A DNA stretch of 11,801 nt from NCBI GenBank assembly GCA_045601245.1, contig JAZRZH010000027.1:1-11801 (forward strand), read 5' to 3'. The translations under genes and the position numbers were made by a program. The notes below the pieces were generated by a model. The model was given only the letters and a program-made list of their open reading frames with translations, made no database searches and was not told where the DNA came from. Shown piece by piece: positions 1 to 6,219 of the stretch; position 1 is the stretch's first letter; each line of letters starts with the position of its first letter. This stretch comes from Cacconaster sp045601245. GTDB taxonomy: Bacteria > Bacteroidota > Bacteroidia > Bacteroidales > UBA932.

Positions 1-56
1 TGTAAAGTGCCTTGAATTGGTAACATAACCCATTGATTTACAAAGGTTAAGTTACG

Positions 57-106
57 AAAAATCGAGGAGATATCCAAATAAATTGAACATCTCCTCGATG
101 ATTTTT
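57..106. terminator. Bidirectional intrinsic terminator downstream of the ddl-ugd unit
   Basis: A perfect 11-bp inverted repeat (ATCGAGGAGAT at 61-71, ATCTCCTCGAT at 89-99) encloses a 17-base loop. It is followed on the plus strand by GATTTTT and preceded by AAAA, which reads as a T run on the minus strand. The stem could therefore stop transcription in both directions. It lies about 75 bases past the stop codon of the UDP-glucose dehydrogenase gene and most likely ends that minus-strand transcript. Any plus-strand gene it also serves would lie left of the window. Confidence 0.75.
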
Positions 107-109
107 AGA

Positions 110-161
110 GAGGCCTCAAAGGGACTTTTTCAGTGCCCTCCGCTGAAGCAGCCGGTTTTTT
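110..161. other. Cluster of small hairpins in the gap left of ugd
   Basis: Three further dyads fill the gap between the main terminator and the dehydrogenase gene. They are a perfect 8-bp palindrome GAGGCCTC at 110-117, a 7-bp stem with one bulged base (120-126 with 132-139, loop TTTTC), and a short stem at 140-155 followed by six T residues at 156-161. The last resembles a weak plus-strand terminator, although no plus-strand gene ends here. They may be accessory terminator structures or decayed repeat remnants. No gene is seen in this gap. Confidence 0.4.
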
Positions 162-177
162 ATTGTGCCCGGACGTA

Positions 178-1497
178 TCAGTCACGCTTGAAAATATCGC
201 GAGTATACACTTTATCCGCAACATCATCCAGGCACGGATCATACCTGTTTGCAATTATGGCGCGGGACTGGGCCTTGAATGACGCGAGGTCATTGACAAC
301 CTTGCTGCCGAAAAATGATGACCCTTCCTCAAGCGTCGGCTCGTAGATTATGACCTTCGCGCCCTTCGCCTTGATGCGTTTCATCACACCCTGGATGGAA
401 CTCTGACGGAAATTGTCGCTATTGGACTTCATCGTCAGCCTGTAGACGCCGATGGTGATATCCTGTTCCCTGCCCTCATCCCACTGGCTGTTGGCACTGT
501 AATACCCGGCTTTGCGAAGCACCTGATCAGCAATATAATCCTTGCGGGTGCGATTGCTTTCGACGATGGCGGTAATCATATTCTCGGGCACATCCTCGAA
601 ATTTGCGAGCAGCTGCTTGGTATCCTTCGGGAGGCAGTATCCTCCGTAGCCGAATGAAGGATTGTTATAATGCTGACCGATACGTGGATCGAGTCCGATA
701 CCATCGATAATAGCCTTTGTATCAAGGCCTTTCATCTCAGCATAAGTATCCAGTTCATTGAAATAGCTGACTCTCAGCGCCAAGTATGTATTAGCAAAAA
801 GTTTCACCGCCTCAGCCTCCTTCATACCCATATAGAGCACAGGAACATCCTCCTTGATGGCGCCTTCTTTCAGAAGATCGGCGAATGCGTGCGCCGCATC
901 CTCGATATGATTGCCGGCGACAGCGCGGATGGCATCATTCTCCTCCGCAAATTTCGGATCGTCAATCAGTTTCGGATAGCCCACGATAATACGTGACGGA
1001 TAGAGATTGTCGTACAGGGCCTTGCTTTCGCGCAGGAATTCAGGGGAGAAAAGGAGACGGAACTTAGCGTCCGCACCCCTGCCCTCCTCTCGGAATCTAT
1101 TCGCATATTTGACATACATATTGCGACAGAATCCGACAGGAATGGTGGATTTGATGACCATCACGGCTTCGGGATTGACGCTCAGGACCAGATCTATAAC
1201 CTCCTCTACGTGGGATGTGTCGAAGAAATTCTTCTCCGGGTCATAGTTCGTCGGAGCGGCGATGACAACGAACTGCGCATCGCGGTACGCAGACGCCCCG
1301 TCGAGGGTTGCGGTAAGATTCAGCGGCATCTCCTTGAGATACTTCTCGATGTATTCGTCCTGTATCGGGGATATATGTCTGTTGATAAGATCAACTTTCT
1401 CAGGGATCACATCAACAGCTGTGACGTGATTGTGTTGTGCCAGAAGAGTGGCGATTGACAGGCCGACGTATCCTGTGCCGGCAACAGCTATATTCAT
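178..1497 (-). CDS. UDP-glucose 6-dehydrogenase family protein
   Basis: Nucleotide-sugar dehydrogenase of 439 residues. Family members oxidise UDP-glucose (or a related UDP-sugar) twice with NAD+ to the uronic acid, feeding capsule, LPS or exopolysaccharide synthesis in the cytosol. Visible: an N-terminal Rossmann fold with GTGYVG at residues 7-12, the SPEFLRES motif at 151-158, the central helix with EAVKLFANTYLALRVSYFNE at about 229-248, and the catalytic-cysteine motif GYGGYCLPKD at 282-291 (Cys288). A C-terminal UDP-binding domain follows. Length is normal for the family and all key motifs are intact. The ATG follows the ddl stop by 26 bases on the same strand, so the two are probably co-transcribed. 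The substrate could be another UDP-hexose; UDP-glucose is the default inference. Confidence 0.93.
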   Translation of the reverse strand: MNIAVAGTGYVGLSIATLLAQHNHVTAVDVIPEKVDLINRHISPIQDEYIEKYLKEMPLNLTATLDGASAYRDAQFVVIAAPTNYDPEKNFFDTSHVEEVIDLVLSVNPEAVMVIKSTIPVGFCRNMYVKYANRFREEGRGADAKFRLLFSPEFLRESKALYDNLYPSRIIVGYPKLIDDPKFAEENDAIRAVAGNHIEDAAHAFADLLKEGAIKEDVPVLYMGMKEAEAVKLFANTYLALRVSYFNELDTYAEMKGLDTKAIIDGIGLDPRIGQHYNNPSFGYGGYCLPKDTKQLLANFEDVPENMITAIVESNRTRKDYIADQVLRKAGYYSANSQWDEGREQDITIGVYRLTMKSNSDNFRQSSIQGVMKRIKAKGAKVIIYEPTLEEGSSFFGSKVVNDLASFKAQSRAIIANRYDPCLDDVADKVYTRDIFKRD

Positions 1498-1523
1498 AAG
1501 TTTATCTATTAATTATCAACTGT

Positions 1524-2483
1524 TCAAACAAGATCTCTATGAGCTTTGAGACCATATTCGAGAATCTTCTCGACGAGGTCTTCGTATGACATTCCGACCG
1601 CTCTTGCCGCATCCGGGAAGAGGCTCATATCGGTCATTCCAGGGAGAGTATTGACCTCGATGATCATAGGGCCGCGCTTCTTGTCGATGATGAAATCCAC
1701 GCGGGAGAGACCGCAGCAGTTCAGCAGACGGTACGCCTTGCGTCCCACCTCGCTTACCTTCAGGCGGTCCTCCTCGCTGATTCGGGCCGGAAGGATGTGA
1801 TGGCACAGGCCGGAGGTGTATTTGGCCGTATAATCATAGAATTCGCGCTCGGAGGTGATCTCAATGACAGGAAGGACCACCGGCTCTTCATTGCCCATAA
1901 TCGGGAGTGTCACCTCGACGCCGTCGAGGAACTGCTCCGCAAGGATGACATCACCATATTTGAGGGCGTCTTCAATGGCCGCAGGTATCTCAGATGCTTC
2001 GTGAACTATGGTCACACCGATGCTGGAGCCCTGACAAGGGGATTTCACCACCATAGGAAGCCCCACCTTCTCAAGGAGATGTGCGGAAGCGAATTCGAGG
2101 TCCGCACATTTCTCACGGCGCATCACAAAGAACGGAGCGGTGGGTAATCCAGCCTCGCTGAGCACGCGCTTTGTAAAGATCTTGTTCATGCAGATCGCCG
2201 AAGAAGCGACGCCGGGACCGGTATACGGGATACCGGCGAGTTCGAGGAAGCCCTGGATGCAACCGTCCTCCCCGCCCTTTCCGTGAAGACCGAGGAATAC
2301 GATATCCGGATGGATAGCGGCGATTTCGCTGATATTTTCGTGGGTGAGATCAAAAAGCGACGCATTTACGAAACCGCGTCTTATAAGCGCATCGTAGATT
2401 GCCCGGCCGCTTCGGAGGGAAACCTCGCGCTCCGTGGAGACACCGCCGCAAACTACAAGTATTTTTATCTGTCTGTCAACCAT
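1524..2483 (-). CDS. ddl: D-alanine--D-alanine ligase
   Basis: ATP-grasp ligase joining two D-alanines to make the dipeptide end of the peptidoglycan stem; cytosolic. The reading frame is open further upstream, but the start chosen at 2483 (VDRQIKILVVCGGVSTERE) is where homology begins and gives 319 residues, the usual Ddl length. The longer version would start upstream of the promoter motif. Motifs in order: GGVSTEREVSLRSG (13-26), LGLHGKGGEDGCIQG (64-78), TGPGVASSAICMNK (88-101), VKSPCQGSSIGV (146-157), EQFLDGVE (183-190), YDYTAKY (216-222), RVDF (261-264) and IEVNTLPGMT (275-284), which holds metal and substrate ligands. The tyrosine-containing YDYTAKY motif fits an ordinary D-Ala-D-Ala enzyme rather than a D-lactate-adding one. 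It is divergent from a racemase-like gene and upstream of the sugar dehydrogenase. Confidence 0.96.
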   Translation of the reverse strand: MVDRQIKILVVCGGVSTEREVSLRSGRAIYDALIRRGFVNASLFDLTHENISEIAAIHPDIVFLGLHGKGGEDGCIQGFLELAGIPYTGPGVASSAICMNKIFTKRVLSEAGLPTAPFFVMRREKCADLEFASAHLLEKVGLPMVVKSPCQGSSIGVTIVHEASEIPAAIEDALKYGDVILAEQFLDGVEVTLPIMGNEEPVVLPVIEITSEREFYDYTAKYTSGLCHHILPARISEEDRLKVSEVGRKAYRLLNCCGLSRVDFIIDKKRGPMIIEVNTLPGMTDMSLFPDAARAVGMSYEDLVEKILEYGLKAHRDLV

Positions 2484-2530
2484 ATAAGGTCTGGATTGAT
2501 TATTAAATTCAAATGTTGTGATGTAGACTG

Positions 2531-2538
2531 CAAAGTTA
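2531..2538 (-). promoter_or_regulatory. Bacteroidota -7 promoter element for ddl-ugd
   Basis: On the minus strand this reads TAACTTTG, an exact match to the Bacteroidota -7 consensus TAnnTTTG. It lies 47 bases upstream of the ddl ATG at 2483. No clear TTTG -33 box is seen at the usual spacing. It supports the short start choice for ddl. Confidence 0.6.
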
Positions 2539-2569
2539 CAAAAAATGCAGAGAATTGGAGAAGAAATAG

Positions 2570-2577
2570 TATTTTTG
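2570..2577 (+). promoter_or_regulatory. Possible -7 promoter element for the racemase-exonuclease-methyltransferase cluster
   Basis: TATTTTTG matches TAnnTTTG and lies 36 bases before the ATG at 2614. No TTTG is found 19 bases upstream, so the call is weaker than for the tRNA promoter. Together with the ddl element it would make this 130-base gap a divergent promoter region. Confidence 0.45.
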
Positions 2578-2613
2578 CAAGACATACTGAATTATAATAA
2601 TACTACCATAAAG

Positions 2614-4104
2614 ATGAAACTTAAAAAATCACTCCTTCTGCTCGCAGTCATTACCTCAGCATTGACATCCTGCAAGCACAAGGAAGCAGCTCCGGTCGAG
2701 AACATCCCGGTAATCGAAAAGGCACTGAACGACTCAACATCGGCATTCTTCGCCAATTTCAGCGAGTATCCCGAAGATCTCAGGGAACTTCCTATCGGCG
2801 TGTTTGACAGCGGTACCGGCGGACTCACAGTCCTCGAAAAACTGCTCTCACTCGACAAATTCGACAACATATCCGGCAACGGCGAGGCTGACAAAATCCT
2901 CGATTTCGCGGGAGAACATTTCATCTATCTCGCAGACCAGGCAAATATGCCTTACGGCGTGTATGATGCCGCAGGAAAGGCGGACTATCTCCGCGAACTC
3001 GTCGCCAAGGACGCTCTTTTCCTCACAGGCACTAAATACTATGAAAACAATGTCCAGACCACCCCTGCCGGCATCAAGCCTCGCGTGAAGATAATGGTCA
3101 TCGCCTGCAACACCGCTACCGCATACGGTCTCAAGGACGTGCAGTCAATGCTCGCCCAGAGCAACACCGGAGTCAAGGTCATCGGTGTGATCAATGCCGG
3201 CTCGAAGGCGGTCCTCGACCAGTTCAAGGACGAAACTGAGCCATACGCAATCGGCGTCCTCGCGACCCAGGGCACCATCGCATCCGGCGCATATGAGCGC
3301 ACAATCAACGAAATGCTTGCCGAGCGCGGCGTCAAGACACCTGTCACCGTCGTCAACCAGAGCGGCTACGGCTTCGCCGAATCAGTCGACAGCGAGCCTG
3401 ATTATGTGAACCCGTACCTCACTGCACCGCGCGAAAGTTACCGTGGGCCTAAGGCCGGCACCGAAGATGCGGACCTCAAGTCCGATATGATGAATGTCTA
3501 CAACTTCGACTATACCGAGAACAGAGTTCTCTTCAATGTGGATGAGAACGGCATCAAGACAGATGTCCAGCTGAACAACGCCATCAACTACGCACGATTC
3601 AACCTCGTCTCCCTCGTGGAGCGCCACCGCGCAAGCGGCAGCAAGGTACCATTGAAGGCCGTCATCCTCGGCTGCACCCACTATCCGTTCCTCCTCGAGA
3701 CCCTGGATCAGGTTATCAGCGAGCTCCGCGTATACACCGCCCCTGACGGAAGCAAACCTTATGCTGCCCTCATCGCCGACAACTTCACATTCGTCGACCC
3801 TGCCCTCTACACCGCCATCGAGTGCTACAACACCCTCCGTGAAGACGGCAATCTCGCATTCCGCACCACCCCTACCGAGGTCAAGGGATTTATCTCTGTA
3901 CCATCATCCGGCCTTGCTCCTGAAAACATCACCGAAGAGGGCGCACTCACTTACGATTTCAAGTACGGCCGCACTGTCGGAACTGAAGACATCACGACCA
4001 AGCAGGTTCCTTTCTCAAGGACGAACATCGACGAAAACAACCTCCAGCGCATCGAGAAACTCCTTCCTTACTGCTTCTCGCTGATCGCTCCTACAATGCT
4101 CTAG
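2614..4104 (+). CDS. Lipoprotein with glutamate (Asp/Glu) racemase domain
   Basis: Predicted 496-residue MurI-like protein. The start at 2614 gives a typical lipoprotein signal: Lys-rich n-region, hydrophobic core, and lipobox LTSC with Cys20. No other Met occurs before residue 112, inside the racemase fold, so a full-length unexported form is hard to make. Racemase motifs are intact: IGVFDSGTGGLTV (61-73), MPYG (112-115), ACNTATAYG with catalytic-type Cys165, IGVLATQGTIASGAY (213-227) and LGCTHYP with the second catalytic-type Cys354 and His356. Ordinary MurI is about 260-280 residues and cytosolic; here there is a 40-residue linker, a roughly 85-residue insertion (about 255-340) between the two cysteine motifs and a long C-terminal part. 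Known chemistry is L-/D-glutamate interconversion by two cysteines. Inference: a membrane-anchored periplasmic or surface racemase; its substrate may differ. It is divergent from ddl, and the next gene starts 11 bases downstream. Confidence 0.85.
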   Translation: MKLKKSLLLLAVITSALTSCKHKEAAPVENIPVIEKALNDSTSAFFANFSEYPEDLRELPIGVFDSGTGGLTVLEKLLSLDKFDNISGNGEADKILDFAGEHFIYLADQANMPYGVYDAAGKADYLRELVAKDALFLTGTKYYENNVQTTPAGIKPRVKIMVIACNTATAYGLKDVQSMLAQSNTGVKVIGVINAGSKAVLDQFKDETEPYAIGVLATQGTIASGAYERTINEMLAERGVKTPVTVVNQSGYGFAESVDSEPDYVNPYLTAPRESYRGPKAGTEDADLKSDMMNVYNFDYTENRVLFNVDENGIKTDVQLNNAINYARFNLVSLVERHRASGSKVPLKAVILGCTHYPFLLETLDQVISELRVYTAPDGSKPYAALIADNFTFVDPALYTAIECYNTLREDGNLAFRTTPTEVKGFISVPSSGLAPENITEEGALTYDFKYGRTVGTEDITTKQVPFSRTNIDENNLQRIEKLLPYCFSLIAPTML

Positions 4105-4115
4105 AATAGCACTGA

Positions 4116-4733
4116 ATGTTCAAGGAAACTATCAGCCCGGATGAAATCGAGTCATACGAACTCATCTCATTCCCGGGTAAAATATGGATAATAGAGGACC
4201 GGGGACCGGATTTTGAATTCGCTGTAAACCACCTCGCATCACAGCGCATCATCGGATTTGACACCGAGACAAGGCCCGTCTTCACCCCGAATGCACCGAG
4301 GCGCAAGACCGCCCTGCTGCAGCTCTCCAGCGAAACGGACGCATTCCTTTTCAGACTCAACAAGATGGGGCTTCCGAAAGAAGTCGCGGACATACTTGCA
4401 GACCGCAGCATAACCAAGGTCGGAGCCGCCGTAATAGATGACATCAACGGCCTGTGCCGCCACCGCGAATTCATAGCCGGACGCTTCATGGACCTCCAGC
4501 GCATCGGCGAAGAATACGGCATCCGCGACAAGAGCGTCAGAAAAATGGCCGCAATCATCTTCGAACGCAAGGTATCCAAGGCGCAGCAGTGTTCCAACTG
4601 GGAGGAGGAGCCGCTTTCTCCAGCCCAGGAACTGTACGCCGCCACGGATGCCTGGATATGCCTGAGGATGTACAAAGTGCTCCTCGGCTCTCCGAAAGTC
4701 CAGTTGCCGCCTCTCGTAAACAGCAATCAATGA
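4116..4733 (+). CDS. RNase D-like 3'-5' exonuclease (DEDDy)
   Basis: A 205-residue protein made almost entirely of one DnaQ-like exonuclease domain of the RNase D/WRN type. Exo I is GFDTET (Asp49, Glu51), exo II is VGAAVIDDINGL (probably Asp109, four residues before Leu113), and exo III is YAATD (Tyr174, Asp178), the DEDDy signature. These acidic residues bind two metal ions that cleave nucleotides from a 3' end. No HRDC domain follows, unlike bacterial RNase D, so it belongs to the short stand-alone forms; whether DNA or RNA is the substrate is unknown. It begins 11 bases after the racemase stop, and its TGA overlaps the ATG of the methyltransferase gene (ATGA), implying translational coupling with an rRNA-modification gene. 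RNA processing is therefore a reasonable guess. Confidence 0.88.
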   Translation: MFKETISPDEIESYELISFPGKIWIIEDRGPDFEFAVNHLASQRIIGFDTETRPVFTPNAPRRKTALLQLSSETDAFLFRLNKMGLPKEVADILADRSITKVGAAVIDDINGLCRHREFIAGRFMDLQRIGEEYGIRDKSVRKMAAIIFERKVSKAQQCSNWEEEPLSPAQELYAATDAWICLRMYKVLLGSPKVQLPPLVNSNQ

Positions 4734-5965
4734 CACACATTATACTCAAAAAAGGACGCGACGAATCGCTCCGCAGATTCCATCCGTGGGTCTTTTCCGG
4801 AGCCATTGCGACGCTTGACGGTCCCGAACCGGCCGAAGGCGACCTTGTGGACGTACGCTCCGCATCCGGAGAGACGCTCGGCTGCGGACATTGGCAGATA
4901 GGCTCCATTTCGGTCAGGATACTCAATTTCGGTACGGCAACGCTGCCGGAAGATTACTGGACAGACCGTCTGTCCGCCGCACTCAACGCGCGCAGGGCGC
5001 TTGGCCTCGCGGGCAACGGACCGATAGCCGCGACCGTCACGAACTGCTACCGTCTGGTACACGGGGAAGGCGACGGGATGCCGGGCCTGATCGTGGACTA
5101 TTATGACGGAGTCTGCGTGATGCAGGCCCACTCTGCGGGAATGTTCAAGTCACGCGGAATGATCGCAGACGCCCTCCGCAAGGTATACGGCGGCGAACTC
5201 AAGGCGGTTTATGACAAAAGCTCCGGCACCGCACCGTTCAAGGCGGGTCTGGACCTGTGCGACGGCTATCTCTTCAAGCAGGACGGTTATGCCACGGCAG
5301 AAGATGGATTCGTACTCGAAAACGGCCACAAGTTCAGCGTGGACTGGGAGAACGGACAGAAGACCGGCTTCTTCCTCGACCAGAGGGAGAACCGGGCAAG
5401 GGTTGGAGAATATGCCCGCGGCAAGAATGTGCTCAACCTGTTCTGCTATACCGGAGGTTTCTCGGTGTATGCACTTGAAGGCGGCGCAAAGAGCGTGGAT
5501 TCCGTTGACAGTTCCGCCCGTGCGATGGAGATGACAGACCGCAATATTGTCCTGAACGGCTACGGGACCTCGCAGGACCCTGCCGCAGATGCAATCCACC
5601 ACAGCTATTGCTGCGACGCCCTGGACTTCCTGCACGACGCGCCTGACGGCAAATATGACCTTATGATAGTCGACCCGCCGGCTTTCGCGAAGCATCGCGG
5701 AGCCCTTCACAACGCACTGCGTGCATATCAGAGGCTCAATGCCGACGCCATACACAAGGTCGCTCCCGGCGGCATCGTGTTCACTTTCAGCTGTTCGCAG
5801 GCAGTGGACAAGCAGGCATTCGCGCTGACGGTATTCTCAGCCGCAGCGTCGACTGGCCGCAGCGTCCGCATACTTGACCGCCTCAACCAGCCTGCAGACC
5901 ACCCTGTAAGCATCTACCACCCCGAAGGTGAATACCTCAAGGGGCTGATGCTGTATGTGGAGTAA
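4730..5965 (+). CDS. RlmI-like class I SAM-dependent rRNA (cytosine-C5) methyltransferase
   Basis: A 411-residue protein of the RlmI family, whose E. coli member (about 396 residues) makes m5C1962 in 23S rRNA. The reading frame is open upstream, but the start at 4730 (THIILKKGRDESLRRFHPWV) matches the family N-terminus and overlaps the previous stop by ATGA. Visible: a PUA-type RNA-binding domain (about 1-75), the middle domain with GEGDGMPGLIVDYYDG (112-127), KTGFFLDQREN (211-221), the SAM-binding loop NLFCYTGGFSVYA (236-248), the VDPPAFAK motif (314-321) and SCSQ with Cys355, the likely catalytic cysteine. The C-terminal HPVSIYHPEGEYLKGL stretch is also typical. The exact target base is inferred from the family. 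It is the last gene of the three-gene cluster. Confidence 0.92.
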   Translation: MTHIILKKGRDESLRRFHPWVFSGAIATLDGPEPAEGDLVDVRSASGETLGCGHWQIGSISVRILNFGTATLPEDYWTDRLSAALNARRALGLAGNGPIAATVTNCYRLVHGEGDGMPGLIVDYYDGVCVMQAHSAGMFKSRGMIADALRKVYGGELKAVYDKSSGTAPFKAGLDLCDGYLFKQDGYATAEDGFVLENGHKFSVDWENGQKTGFFLDQRENRARVGEYARGKNVLNLFCYTGGFSVYALEGGAKSVDSVDSSARAMEMTDRNIVLNGYGTSQDPAADAIHHSYCCDALDFLHDAPDGKYDLMIVDPPAFAKHRGALHNALRAYQRLNADAIHKVAPGGIVFTFSCSQAVDKQAFALTVFSAAASTGRSVRILDRLNQPADHPVSIYHPEGEYLKGLMLYVE

Positions 5966-6013
5966 ACGGCCTCAGTTGTAGTCTGGGGTATGGTCTGGTT
6001 GGATTGGCCCAAA

Positions 6014-6085
6014 GGCTGAAACCGAAGCCTGGGTGCGGAACGCTCCCGTCAGAACGCGCTCTGAAGCCTGTTGGTGGCACCCAGG
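6014..6085. repeat. 72-bp tandem repeat, copy 1, with internal hairpin
   Basis: First of two adjacent 72-base units that align without gaps at 61 of 72 positions. Each unit holds the perfect 8-bp inverted repeat CTGGGTGC (6029-6036) and GCACCCAG (6077-6084). In copy 1 an inner 5-bp stem TCAGA/TCTGA (6050-6054, 6061-6065) makes a nested cruciform. It lies in the 254-base gap between the methyltransferase and pseudouridine synthase genes, which otherwise holds no gene. No T run follows, so it is not a standard terminator. Confidence 0.8.
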
Positions 6086-6157
6086 GGCCGAAACCGAAGT
6101 CTGGGTGCTGAGCGCCCCCGCCAGAACGCGCTCCAGAGCCTGTTGGCGGCACCCAGA
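6086..6157. repeat. 72-bp tandem repeat, copy 2, with internal hairpin
   Basis: Second unit, directly abutting copy 1. The outer arms CTGGGTGC (6101-6108) and GCACCCAG (6149-6156) are kept exactly, while the inner stem has changed (tctga to ccaga). Arms more conserved than the interior suggests that the outer dyad matters. After it, an A/C-rich stretch leads to the next start codon. Confidence 0.8.
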
Positions 6158-6219
6158 AACCACAACAAGCAGACACAATAAAGGCAAATAGCCTGCAGCA
6201 ATAGCGGCAAAACAATAAT

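Noticed and set aside
83..346. Plus-strand 87-codon frame at the left edge
   Set aside because: It runs across the terminator and antisense into the conserved end of the dehydrogenase gene, and shows no coding pattern of its own.
1537..1806. Minus-strand frame rich in Gly, Pro and Arg within ddl
   Set aside because: It is an out-of-frame shadow of conserved ddl motifs on the same strand.
2484..2585. A longer ddl start at 2585 adding 34 residues
   Set aside because: The extension lacks Ddl homology and would begin upstream of the TAACTTTG promoter motif; the start at 2483 gives the normal family length.
6014..6157. The 72-bp tandem repeats as a CRISPR array
   Set aside because: There are only two directly abutting units with no unique spacers, and no cas genes are in the window.
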